Assembly: GCF_000712075.1 (NCBI RefSeq)
Contig: NZ_JONW01000009.1
Location: 248,001 to 312,000, forward strand
Length of the DNA stretch: 64,000 bases
Direction of reading: 5' to 3'
Source of the DNA: Caulobacter sp. UNC358MFTsu5.1
GTDB taxonomy: Bacteria; Pseudomonadota; Alphaproteobacteria; Caulobacterales; Caulobacteraceae
Made by a program: the position numbers and the translations under genes. Below the pieces are notes generated by a model. That model was not told where the DNA came from, did no database searches, and saw only the letters and a list, made by a program, of their open reading frames with translations. Positions 17,750-25,819 of this stretch are shown one piece after another; positions within the stretch are counted from its first letter, which is position 1; each line of letters opens with the position of its first letter.

Positions 17750-18370
17750 CTAGGCGCGCCCCTGCGCGGCCTTGGCGGCGATGAAGGCGGGCCGGGCGGC
17801 CAGCCGGTCCCAGTAGGCCGAGATCTCAAGGCTGAACTTGTGGTCCAGGCCCAGGTCGCGGGCGGACATCAGGGCGAAGCCGACGCACAGGTCGGCCATG
17901 GTGAAGCGTCCGGCGCACAGCCATTCGCGATCGGCCAGGGCGCGGGTCAGATGGCGCAGACGCGACAGGAACCACTGGGCGTAGTCGTCGGCCACCTGTT
18001 TCAGGCGACGCTCCTCCGGCTCCAGCCGGCTGTAGCGCAGCACGATCGTCTGGGGGAACGTCAGCGTCGCCTCGCTGCGATGCAGCCAGTCCAGCCACAG
18101 CCCGTAGTCCGGCTCGTCGACGCCGACGGCCAGGGGCGTGGGACCATGGCGAGTGGCCAGATATTGCGGGATCGCGGCGGACTCGGTCATCCGAACGTCG
18201 CCGTCGATCAGCAGCGGCACGGTGCCCAGCGGGTTCGTCGCCAGATAGTCGGGCGCCAGCACCCGCGGCGGAAACGGCAGCACATGCAGGCGGTAGTCGA
18301 GCCCCATCTCTTCCAGGGCCCAGAGGGCGCGGAAGGAGCGCGTGTCGACGCAATGGTAGAGTTCGATCAT
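17750..18370 (-). CDS. Glutathione S-transferase family protein
   Basis: 206 residues. The N-terminal thioredoxin-like domain (residues 1-80) has the cis-proline motif GTVPLLIDG and the glutathione-contacting ESAAIPQYL. A helical C-terminal domain follows, with the N-capping-type FTMADLCVGFAL stretch. Members conjugate glutathione or isomerise or dehalogenate intermediates in catabolic pathways. It is first in a two-gene operon with the spinster-like MFS gene, divergent from the cytoplasmic-type hydrolase at 18598, with shared operators between them. In an aromatic or xenobiotic pathway it could be a maleylacetoacetate-type isomerase or etherase; the sequence alone does not decide. Confidence 0.88.
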   Translation of the reverse strand: MIELYHCVDTRSFRALWALEEMGLDYRLHVLPFPPRVLAPDYLATNPLGTVPLLIDGDVRMTESAAIPQYLATRHGPTPLAVGVDEPDYGLWLDWLHRSEATLTFPQTIVLRYSRLEPEERRLKQVADDYAQWFLSRLRHLTRALADREWLCAGRFTMADLCVGFALMSARDLGLDHKFSLEISAYWDRLAARPAFIAAKAAQGRA

Positions 18371-18490
18371 GCCCGGCCTGTTCCCGTCCCGAAGGCTTGG
18401 CCCGGCGTCGCGACGACGGCTCGCGCGACGCTTCTTCTTGTGCGACCAAGCCTCTTTTCATCGGCCGGACGGCGGTCGTTGTCAAAACTT

Positions 18491-18523
18491 TTGTACGACA
18501 ATCTTTTGGCTGTGGTGGTACAA
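18491..18523. promoter_or_regulatory. Tandem GntR-type operators in divergent promoter
   Basis: TTGTACGACAA (18491-18501) and TGGTGGTACAA (18513-18523) both fit TNGTNNNACNA and have centres 22 bp apart (two helical turns). Toward the GST gene the first site is followed after 5 bp by TTGACA on the minus strand (18480-18485). Confidence 0.68.
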
Positions 18524-18597
18524 AATTCGCAACACCAAACCGCGCCCTTCCCCCTGAAGAGCCGGGCAAGAAACGTAGGAATGGGAGAGCGTTACGG

Positions 18598-19833
18598 ATG
18601 ACTTCACGCGGGAAACACGGCTTCGACGCCGCCAGGCTCGGCCGCATCGATGCGTTCCTGAAGGAACGGTACCTGGACTCCGGCAAGCTGCCCCACGCCC
18701 AGATCCTGATCAGCCGCGACGGCGAGATCGCCCACTTCAGCAGCCAGGGCGCGGCGCGCGAGGGATCGGCCAAGGCGATCGACGAAGGCTCGATCTTCCG
18801 TATCGCCAGCATGACCAAGCCGATCACCTCGGTGGCCTTCATGATGCTGGTCGAGGAAGGCAAGGTGGCGGTCGACACCCCGGTCGCCGACATCCTGCCC
18901 GAGTTCAAGGACGTCGGCGTCTACAACGGCGGCGGGGCCGGCGTACCGTTCCTGACCAAGGCGCCGGCCGAGCCGATGCGCATGCTGGACCTGCTGCGCC
19001 ACACCTCGGGCCTGACCTACGGTTTCCAGAACCGTAGCAATGTCGACGCGGCCTATCGGGCGACGAAATCGAACGCCGGCCCGGTCGAGAACTGGCATGG
19101 CGAGCACGACCTGGACGGATTCATCGCCGACCTGGCCAGGACGCCGCTGGAGTTCTCGCCCGGCCAGGCCTGGAACTATTCGGTCTCGACCGATGTGCTG
19201 GGCGCCGTGGTCCAGCGGGTGTCGGGCATGCCGCTGGACCGCTTCCTGGCCGAGAAGATCTTCGCGCCGCTGAAGATGCACGACACCGCCTTCGTCGTGC
19301 CGGAGAGCAAGGCCGACCGGCTGACCGACTGCTATGTCTGGGCCGGCCCGGGCGTCGGGCGCGTGATGTACGACCGCGGCGCGGAAAGCGTCTGGCTGCG
19401 CCAGCCCAAGCTGGTCTCGGGCGGCGGCGGCCTGGCCTCGACCGCCCTCGACTATCACCGCTTCTGTCTGATGCTCGCCAACGGCGGGGAGTTGGACGGC
19501 GTCCGCATCCTGGGCCGCAAGACCATCGAGCTGATGACGATGAACCACCTGCCCGGCAAGTCGGACCTGGCGAGCCTGTCCAAGTCGCTGTTCAGCGAGA
19601 CCACGAACGCCGGCGTCGGCTTCGGCCTGGGCTTCGCGGTCACCCAGGACGTGGCCAAGGCGATGATCCCGGGCTCGGCCGGCGAATATTACTGGGGCGG
19701 CATGTTCACGACCGCCTTCTTCGTCGACCCGGTCGAGAAGATCCACATGGTCTTCATGACCCAGCTCAGCCCGTCGATGCTGTATCCGATCCGCCGCGAG
19801 CTGAAGACGCTGATCTATTCGGCCCTGACCTAA
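18598..19833 (+). CDS. Serine hydrolase of beta-lactamase fold (family VIII esterase-like)
   Basis: 411 residues. The start at 18598 has GGGAGAG 8 bp upstream. Catalytic SxxK is S71-MT-K74 in IASMTKPITS. The tyrosine motif is Y194-SVS in AWNYSVSTDVLG, and the HTSGLTYGF region is typical of family VIII esterases and EstB-like enzymes. No signal peptide is visible, so the enzyme is probably cytoplasmic, unlike the paralogue at 13117. Near the C-terminus GEYYWGGMFTT replaces the KTG box, as in esterases rather than lactamases. It is divergent from the GST gene and faces the GntR-type tandem sites. Confidence 0.9.
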   Translation: MTSRGKHGFDAARLGRIDAFLKERYLDSGKLPHAQILISRDGEIAHFSSQGAAREGSAKAIDEGSIFRIASMTKPITSVAFMMLVEEGKVAVDTPVADILPEFKDVGVYNGGGAGVPFLTKAPAEPMRMLDLLRHTSGLTYGFQNRSNVDAAYRATKSNAGPVENWHGEHDLDGFIADLARTPLEFSPGQAWNYSVSTDVLGAVVQRVSGMPLDRFLAEKIFAPLKMHDTAFVVPESKADRLTDCYVWAGPGVGRVMYDRGAESVWLRQPKLVSGGGGLASTALDYHRFCLMLANGGELDGVRILGRKTIELMTMNHLPGKSDLASLSKSLFSETTNAGVGFGLGFAVTQDVAKAMIPGSAGEYYWGGMFTTAFFVDPVEKIHMVFMTQLSPSMLYPIRRELKTLIYSALT

Positions 19834-19839
19834 AAGGAA

Positions 19840-19867
19840 CGCCCGCTCGGCCAAGGCCGGGCGGGCG
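19840..19867. terminator. Bidirectional hairpin between convergent genes
   Basis: A 13-bp GC stem (one G-T wobble) around a tight AA centre lies 6 bp after the hydrolase stop, between convergent genes ending at 19833 and 19947. The AAAA before it gives a U-tract for the minus-strand direction. Confidence 0.6.
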
Positions 19868-19946
19868 CAGTTCATGAGGTAAGCAGACAAAGGTCCGGAT
19901 CACCGCCGCCGCGCCGGAGCCCGGCGACGGCGACCCGGTCGGGGAA

Positions 19947-22301
19947 TTACCAGCGGTAGGTCGCGCTCACGCCGAAGGTGCGCGGGCGGCTGTAGCGGTT
20001 GGCCAGCGGGATATCGACCTGCTGCAGCTTCAGGATCGGGACCACCTGGTCGGTCAGGTTCTTCACGAACACCGCCACTTCCGTGCGGCGGTACTCGGCG
20101 CCGAAGCGCAGGTCCACGTTGTCGATGTCCTCGAGCGGGATGAACGGCGTGGACGCGGTCACGGTGTCCTGGCCGCCGCCGCGCGAGCCGTTGTAGGCCA
20201 CGTTGGCGAAGCCCGTGACGCCGGCGACGATCGGCGCGCGGTAGTTGAGGTTCGCCGACATCGTCCAGTCGGGGGTCTGGGCCACCGAGCTGTTCAGGAT
20301 CGGCGCGCCCGGGGCGGTCTTCACCTTGATGTACTTGGCGCTCTGGTTGGCGGCGTTGAGGCCGACCGTCAGGCGCCCTGGGCCGACCTTGAAGGCCGCG
20401 TCCAGCGCCGCTTCGATACCCTTCACCTCGGCGGTGCCGGCGTTCAGGTTGAAGTTCTGGCCGGCCTGCAGGCAGGCGTTGGCCACGGTGCAGCCGTCCG
20501 AGACGCTGGCGATCGCGTCGGAGGTCCGCGACGTGTAGGCCGAAAGGCGCAGGAACACGGCGCGGGCGATCGTCGACTTCACCCCGACTTCGTAGCTGGT
20601 GGTGTTCTCGTTGTCGTAGGTCGGCTGCAGCGGGTTCGGGGCCACGGCGACGATCGCGCCGTTGTTCACGCCGCCCGCCCGATAGCCCGTGCCGGTCTTG
20701 GCGTAGGCCAGGGTCGAGGGATTGAACCGGTAGCTGACCGTGGCCGCGTAGCTGGGCGAGCTCTGGTCGAACTTGTAGGTCGAGGGCGTGCCGACGGGCG
20801 TGGTCGTGTAGAGGCGATAGTCTGCCTGGGTCGCGGTCTTCTTGTCCTTGGAGTACCGCAACTCGCCGCTCAGCGACCACGGACCGACGTCGTACTTCAG
20901 TGAGCCGTAGATCGCCGCCGAGCGGTATTCCGACGGGACGACGCGGTGGCCGCCATAGGCCGCCGTGATGACCGCCGGGCAGTTCAGCGCCGTCGGGATC
21001 AGCTTGTAGCAGATCGGCTGGGTCGGCGTGCCGCCGCAGATGCCGGAGGTGGCGGTCACCGTGCAGGGCGTGGTGACGACGTCGCGGACATAGGTGTCGT
21101 CCTGCGCCAGGAACTCGACGCCCGTCAGCCATTGCAGGGCGCCGTCGTGCAGGTCGCCCGTCAGGTGGACGTCCTGATAGAGCGTCTGGTCCTTGGCGTT
21201 GGTCGAGGTGCCGCCCAGCGGATAGAGACCGGCCCAGCCCCTGGCCTGGAAGCTGGCCTCGGTGGCCAGATCGACCGCGGCGGCGAAGTCCTGCATCGAC
21301 CGGGAGAACGAGACCATCGAGGTCGAGGTCAGGGTCGCCCAGCCCAGCTGGTAGTTGGCGATCAGCATCGTGCGCCGCTCGACTTGGCGCAGGCCGTTCT
21401 TGACGTCCGAACCGATGTCGTAGCGCGGACCGGTGTAGCCCTGCGGCAGGTAGGCGACCTTGCCGGCGGGGATCACCCACTGGTTGGCGAAGGTCGGCAG
21501 GTTCATGTCCTGCGCGTCGAACATCAGGTTCACGTCCAGCGGCCCGTCGCTGTGGCGGATCTGGGCGCGGACGATGTAGCCGTCGGTGTGGTCGTAGTAC
21601 TTGTTCTGGTTGGGATTGTTGTAGATTCCGCCGCCCTGCCCCGTGACCTGAGCGCTCAGACGGACGGCCGTGGTGTCGCTGATCTTCTGGTTGACGACGC
21701 CTTCCAGGCGCACCTGCTTGAGGTCGTCGGTATAGGTGGCCGACACGCGGCCGGTGTCCTTGAACAGCGGCTGGGCCAGGACGACGTTGACGGTGCCGAA
21801 TTCGGAGTTGCGGCCGTAGAGCGCGCCCTGCGGGCCCTCCAGCACCTCGATGCGCGAGATGTCGAAATAGTCGATCCGCTTGAAGTTGCGGCCGCCCAGG
21901 GTGCTGCTGCCGACATAGGCGCCGTTGACGAACAGGCCCACGCCCGAGTCGGCGCTGGTGGCGCGCTGGGTGCCCGACCCGCGGACCGACACTTCCGCCA
22001 GGTTCTCGCTCTGCAGGCTGTTGAAGCGCACGCCTGGCACCAGCTGGAGCAGGTCGCCGACGCCTTCGATCGGGCTCTTGGCCTCGAGCTGGTCGATCCC
22101 CAGGGCGGTGATCGTCGAGGGAACGTCGCGCACGGCCTCCTCGCGACGGCGGGCGGTGACGACGACGTCGCCGAAGGTGGTCACGGCGCTCTCGGTCTTG
22201 CTGGCCTCATTGGCCGCCGGGGCGGTTTGAGCGGTCGCCGCCCCTGGGGCCATCGCCGCGATGAGGGCGACAGCGGACGAGCACGCAAGCCAACGGACCA
22301 T
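19947..22301 (-). CDS. TonB-dependent outer-membrane receptor
   Basis: 784 residues from the ATG at 22301, which has GGAAGGAAA at good spacing; 19 extra in-frame codons upstream lack this. It has a signal peptide ending near ATAQTA and a TonB-box-like TFGDVVVTARR. The plug domain (residues ~45-165) has SPIEGVGDLLQLVPGVRF and RIEVLEGPQGALYGRN. The ~22-strand barrel ends in the aromatic TFGVSATYRW. The plug motif continues NSEFGTVNVV rather than the usual GGVINI, a mild divergence. It transports a ligand larger than porins allow, using the proton motive force via TonB. Expression is probably set by the GntR-type sites at 22386, and it fits as the import gate of this catabolic island. Confidence 0.93.
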   Translation of the reverse strand: MVRWLACSSAVALIAAMAPGAATAQTAPAANEASKTESAVTTFGDVVVTARRREEAVRDVPSTITALGIDQLEAKSPIEGVGDLLQLVPGVRFNSLQSENLAEVSVRGSGTQRATSADSGVGLFVNGAYVGSSTLGGRNFKRIDYFDISRIEVLEGPQGALYGRNSEFGTVNVVLAQPLFKDTGRVSATYTDDLKQVRLEGVVNQKISDTTAVRLSAQVTGQGGGIYNNPNQNKYYDHTDGYIVRAQIRHSDGPLDVNLMFDAQDMNLPTFANQWVIPAGKVAYLPQGYTGPRYDIGSDVKNGLRQVERRTMLIANYQLGWATLTSTSMVSFSRSMQDFAAAVDLATEASFQARGWAGLYPLGGTSTNAKDQTLYQDVHLTGDLHDGALQWLTGVEFLAQDDTYVRDVVTTPCTVTATSGICGGTPTQPICYKLIPTALNCPAVITAAYGGHRVVPSEYRSAAIYGSLKYDVGPWSLSGELRYSKDKKTATQADYRLYTTTPVGTPSTYKFDQSSPSYAATVSYRFNPSTLAYAKTGTGYRAGGVNNGAIVAVAPNPLQPTYDNENTTSYEVGVKSTIARAVFLRLSAYTSRTSDAIASVSDGCTVANACLQAGQNFNLNAGTAEVKGIEAALDAAFKVGPGRLTVGLNAANQSAKYIKVKTAPGAPILNSSVAQTPDWTMSANLNYRAPIVAGVTGFANVAYNGSRGGGQDTVTASTPFIPLEDIDNVDLRFGAEYRRTEVAVFVKNLTDQVVPILKLQQVDIPLANRYSRPRTFGVSATYRW

Positions 22302-22385
22302 GCTTATTTCCTTCCCCGATTTGATGCCGACGTTTTTCCTGTCGGCTGAGCTGGACAATCCTCTGGGCTCGCCCCGCTGTCAACA

Positions 22386-22396
22386 TTGTACGACAA
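22386..22396. promoter_or_regulatory. GntR-type operator upstream of the TonB receptor gene
   Basis: TTGTACGACAA is identical to the 18491 site. On the minus strand it is followed after 2 bp by TTGACA (22378-22383). A degenerate copy, TTGCGTTACGT (22408-22418), lies 22 bp further upstream. Confidence 0.68.
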
Positions 22397-22418
22397 TCTT
22401 TGTCCAATTGCGTTACGT

Positions 22419-22678
22419 CATATGCGTTATGAGCCGTCCCACGCCCAGTCGGCCGCGCGCGAAACCCGAGGCCGGACAGGGCCGAAGCGCGGAGATCCAT
22501 GGATTCCCTTGGCTTGGCACGGCTCGACAAGGGTTCTCGGCCAAAGGCCGCCAGGCGGGCGGGCCGGAATCACGCCCGTTCAGGCGCGCAAGCTGATCGC
22601 GTCGCCGCCTCCGACCACGCGCCGCCAGGGACCTGACCAGCTTGCCGGGGCGGCTTGGCGCGAGCCCGATCGCCCAAT
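22419..22678. other. Divergent intergenic segment without a convincing gene
   Basis: It separates the receptor and MFS promoters. Only short Arg/Pro-rich frames without ribosome sites are present, and no hairpin or RNA was recognised. Confidence 0.5.
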
Positions 22679-22711
22679 CATGGATACAATCACTATATTT
22701 TTGTCGTACAA
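22679..22711 (+). promoter_or_regulatory. Tandem GntR-type operators upstream of the MHS transporter gene
   Basis: TTGTCGTACAA (22701-22711) is the reverse complement of the 22386 and 18491 sites. It is preceded at exactly 22 bp by CATGGATACAA (22679-22689), which keeps the ACAA half. TTGACA (22716-22721) follows after 4 bp, with no good -10 hexamer. Confidence 0.66.
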
Positions 22712-22780
22712 TCGATTGACACCCGCCGCGGGCGGGTGGTCTCTTCCCCTCGAAGCGTCATCCAGAACGCGGGGGAGTGA

Positions 22781-24082
22781 ATGTCAGCCATGGGTGTTTC
22801 CGGTGGACGACCGGGCCTGAAGGTCGCCGTCATGGCGTCGGCGGGCGCCGCGGTCGAGTGGTACGACTTCTTCATCTACGGCACGGCCGCGGCCCTGATC
22901 TTCCCCCGCCTGTTCTTCCCGGCCGACCTTCCGCCCTTCGTGGCGCAGATCGCCTCGTTCAGCACCTTCGCGGTCGGTTTTATCGCGCGCCCCCTGGGCG
23001 GCATGCTCTTCGGTCACTACGGCGACGTCCATGGGCGCAAGCGCGCGCTGGTCCTGGCGATGTTCGTCATGGGGCTGTCGACGACCCTGATCGGCCTCCT
23101 GCCCGGCTATGCCCGTCTCGGCGTCTGGGCGCCGCTGCTGCTGGTGGCGTTGCGCTTCATCCAGGGTCTGGCGGTCGGCGGACAATGGGGCGGCGCGGCC
23201 CTGCTGGCGATCGAAAGCGCCCCACCCGGCCGCAGCGGCTTCTACGGCAGCTTCGTCCAGGTGGGCGTGCCGATGGGCGTGGTGCTGGCCAACCTGGTGT
23301 TCCTGGGCGTCAGCGCCCTCAGCCCCGAGGGAGCCTTCATCGCCTGGACCTGGCGGATCGGCTTCCTGCTGAGCATCCTGCTGATCGTCATCAGCCTGGT
23401 CGTCCATTTCGGCGTTTCCGAGCCGGCGACCGAGACCGCCGCCGGGACGACGCCCCGGACCGCCCCGCGCCGCTCGCCCCTGGCCGAGGTCGCCCTGGGC
23501 CACTGGCGCGAAATCCTGCTGGCCGGCGGCGCGTTCGTCGCCAACAACGCCTGCTTCTACATCGCCATCACGTATTCGGTCGCCTACGGCGCGACGACGC
23601 TCGGCCTCGACCGTGACCTTTTGCTGTTCGCCGTCATGGCGGGCAGCCTGGTGATGATCCCGGTCCTGCTGGCCTGCGGCGCGGCCTCGGACCGCTGGGG
23701 GCGACGCGGCGTCTTCCTGCTGGGCGCGCTGCTGTCAGGCGTCTGGGCGTTCGCGGTGTTCCCGCTGATCGAGACCGGCAAGCCCCTGGCCGTCGTCCTG
23801 GCCATCGCCGTGCAACTGACCTTCATCGCCCTGATGTACGGCCCGCAGGCGGCGTTGTTCGCCGAGCTGTTCCCCAAGTCCGTGCGCTATTCGGGCGCGT
23901 CGCTCGGCTACCAGATCGGCGCGGTCGTCGGCGGCGGCTTCGCACCGATCATCGCCACGGCCCTGTTCGCCCACTACCAGTCGCGGACGCCGATCTCGAT
24001 CTACCTGGCGGCCATGTGCGCCGTCTCGTTCGTCAGCGTCATCCTGCTGGGCCGCCGCATGCGGTCGCGGCTGGCCGACTGA
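22781..24082 (+). CDS. MFS transporter, metabolite:H+ symporter (MHS) family
   Basis: 433 residues and 12 helices. The family-defining WYDFFIYG in helix 1, GGMLFGHYGDVHGRKRAL in the loop 2-3 region and RFIQGLAVGGQWGGA in helix 4 place it with ShiA/ProP/KgtP-type symporters of organic acids and osmolytes. The ATG at 22781 has GGGGGAG directly upstream; a second ATG nine bases later is possible. A repeat of the MFS loop motif occurs in the second half (ASDRWGRRGVF). It leads a two-gene operon with the M28-like protein (44-bp gap) and is preceded by tandem GntR-type sites. It probably imports an organic acid released in the periplasm. Confidence 0.9.
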   Translation: MSAMGVSGGRPGLKVAVMASAGAAVEWYDFFIYGTAAALIFPRLFFPADLPPFVAQIASFSTFAVGFIARPLGGMLFGHYGDVHGRKRALVLAMFVMGLSTTLIGLLPGYARLGVWAPLLLVALRFIQGLAVGGQWGGAALLAIESAPPGRSGFYGSFVQVGVPMGVVLANLVFLGVSALSPEGAFIAWTWRIGFLLSILLIVISLVVHFGVSEPATETAAGTTPRTAPRRSPLAEVALGHWREILLAGGAFVANNACFYIAITYSVAYGATTLGLDRDLLLFAVMAGSLVMIPVLLACGAASDRWGRRGVFLLGALLSGVWAFAVFPLIETGKPLAVVLAIAVQLTFIALMYGPQAALFAELFPKSVRYSGASLGYQIGAVVGGGFAPIIATALFAHYQSRTPISIYLAAMCAVSFVSVILLGRRMRSRLAD

Positions 24083-24126
24083 GCTGACCCTCTCCATTCT
24101 CGCGTCAGACCAGGAAGGACATCGGC

Positions 24127-25428
24127 ATGATCGACACCAGCAGGCGGACTCTCCTGGGCGCGGGCGCGCTGGCCTCGCTGGGCGGCGCCGTCGCCGCCGC
24201 CACGCCGCCGTCGGCGAACGCCCCCAAGACCGCCATCGAGGCGGACCTGCTGAAGTACGTCGGCTTCGGCGAGAAGCGCGCCGGCGGCGCGGGCGACAAC
24301 GCCTGCGGCGAATGGCTGGCGGCGGAGCTCGCCAAGGCCGGCTACGTGATCGAGAAGCAGTCCTTCCAGGCCCCGTTCTTTGAAGCGACCCAGGCCGAGC
24401 TCGTCTGCGGTGAGACCAAGGTCCCGGTCTATCCCCAGCCGATCGTCGTCCCGACCGGTCCCGCCGGCGTTTCGGGGCCGCTGGTGCGGGTCGACCCGGC
24501 CGGCCGGTTCGCGGGATCGCTAGACGGCGCGATCGCCCTCGTGGACCTGCCCAGCGCGCGCTGGTCCACCATGATCGCCGGTCCCGCGCGCAAGCCGGTC
24601 GAGGCCGCCTTCGCGGCCGGAGCCAAGGCCGTGGTGGCGATCACCAACGGCCCCACGGGCAAGGTGATCGCGCTGAACGCCGACGGCCGCAAGCCGATGT
24701 TCGCCGGTCCGGTGGCCCTGCTGGCGCCCGAGCGCGCGGGTCCGTTCCTGGCGGCCGCCTACCAGCGCCAGGAAGCCAAGCTGACGGTCGACGGCAAGGG
24801 CGGGACGCGGCCCGCCTTCAACTTCGTCGGCCGGATCGATCGCGGCAAGGGACGCTGGCTGGCGGTGTCCACCCCGCGATCGGGCTGGTTCGGCTGCGCG
24901 GCCGAGCGCGGCCCCGGCGTGGCTGTCTGGCTCGACCTGGCCCGCTGGGCCGCCAAGGCCATGCCCGACCACGACCTGGCCTTCGTCTGCAACACCGGCC
25001 ACGAATACGAGTATCTCGGCGCGTCCGAGGCGATGAAGCAGATTGCGCCGCCGCCCGCCGCGACCCGCTTCTGGCTGCACCTGGGGGCCAATGTCGCCGC
25101 CCGCGACTGGCACGAGATCCCCGGACGTTGGGAGCCCCTGCCCAATGTCGACAGCCAGCGCTTCCTGTCGATCACGCCGCAGCTCATGCCGTTGGCCAAG
25201 ACGATCTTCGCGGGACAGATCGGCTTCGAGGCCCCCGTTTCCAGCGCGGTCCTGGCGGCCGGGGAACTGGAGGAGGTCCTCAAGGCCGGCTACGCGCCGG
25301 CGGCGGGCGTCTTCGGCATCCACCGCTTCCACCACACGGCGGAAGACGACGAGCGCTGCCTCGACGCCCCCGCGACCATCGCCGCGGCCCAGGGCTTCCG
25401 CAAGCTGCTCAAGGCGGTCGCCGGTTAG
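24127..25428 (+). CDS. Tat-exported M28-like peptidase, metal site apparently degenerate
   Basis: 433 residues beginning with a twin-arginine signal (SRRTLLGAGALASLGG). A PA-like insert fits residues ~100-215. The M28-type core follows, but where family members carry the zinc-binding HxD and the D of GADDNASG this protein reads STPRSGWFGCAAERGPGVAV, lacking both. The region matching the glutamate pair reads TGHEYEYLGAS, and the late HRFHHTAEDD histidine is kept. It may be catalytically inactive, use another metal set or act as a binding protein. GGAAGGAC lies near the start. It follows the MHS transporter in one operon and overlaps the convergent small membrane-protein gene by 4 bp. Confidence 0.8.
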   Translation: MIDTSRRTLLGAGALASLGGAVAAATPPSANAPKTAIEADLLKYVGFGEKRAGGAGDNACGEWLAAELAKAGYVIEKQSFQAPFFEATQAELVCGETKVPVYPQPIVVPTGPAGVSGPLVRVDPAGRFAGSLDGAIALVDLPSARWSTMIAGPARKPVEAAFAAGAKAVVAITNGPTGKVIALNADGRKPMFAGPVALLAPERAGPFLAAAYQRQEAKLTVDGKGGTRPAFNFVGRIDRGKGRWLAVSTPRSGWFGCAAERGPGVAVWLDLARWAAKAMPDHDLAFVCNTGHEYEYLGASEAMKQIAPPPAATRFWLHLGANVAARDWHEIPGRWEPLPNVDSQRFLSITPQLMPLAKTIFAGQIGFEAPVSSAVLAAGELEEVLKAGYAPAAGVFGIHRFHHTAEDDERCLDAPATIAAAQGFRKLLKAVAG

Positions 25429-25697
25429 CGGCGTCCGACCTCCAAGCGGGCCGGCTTCGGCCGGTCCGCCGCGCGCAGCCGAATCCAGACAGTCAACGAC
25501 AACAGCGTCGCCGCGACGGCGACGAAGCACGCCGGGCAATGGTCCAGCGGCGTCCACGCGTCCTGCCGGACGCTGCAGAGCGGTCCCGCCGCCAGCCGTT
25601 GCGCCGCTTCGCCGAGCGCGACCGCCCAGCTGACGATCGCGACCGCGGCCGCGAGAAGCGCGCCGATGCGGGCGCGGGCCTGGAAGGGTGTCGACAT
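25425..25697 (-). CDS. Small two-helix membrane protein with paired cysteines
   Basis: 90 residues from the ATG at 25697 (AGGAG 7 bp upstream). Two hydrophobic segments ([16 protein letters not shown] and [16 protein letters not shown]) flank a periplasm-sized loop with CSVRQ and HCPAC. The Cys and His residues could bind copper or haem or form a disulfide; no family is assigned. It is transcribed divergently from the cbb3 oxidase operon and the FNR/FixK-like box lies between them, which suggests microaerobic co-regulation. The HCPAC signature recalls DUF2946-type small proteins, but the match is only by eye. Confidence 0.7.
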   Translation of the reverse strand: MSTPFQARARIGALLAAAVAIVSWAVALGEAAQRLAAGPLCSVRQDAWTPLDHCPACFVAVAATLLSLTVWIRLRAADRPKPARLEVGRR

Positions 25698-25744
25698 GGG
25701 CCGCTCCTGAACATCGCCAGGATAGGGAAAATGCCGGGCTCGCC

Positions 25745-25760
25745 TTTGACATGTGTCAAA
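25745..25760. promoter_or_regulatory. FNR/FixK-type box between the small membrane protein and cco genes
   Basis: TTTGACATGTGTCAAA is a near-perfect palindrome with TTGAC-N4-GTCAA arms, matching the FNR/FixK consensus TTGAT-N4-ATCAA. It lies 60 bp before ccoN, as expected for activation under low oxygen. Confidence 0.75.
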
Positions 25761-25819
25761 GCCGCCCAACCACGACCGTGACATCGAAGATGGGACAAGA
25801 TTCGGCGCACGGAGTCCGC

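Noticed and set aside
22386..22820. Frame across the receptor-MHS intergenic region
   Set aside because: It crosses the operators and promoter hexamers and has no ribosome site or recognisable product.
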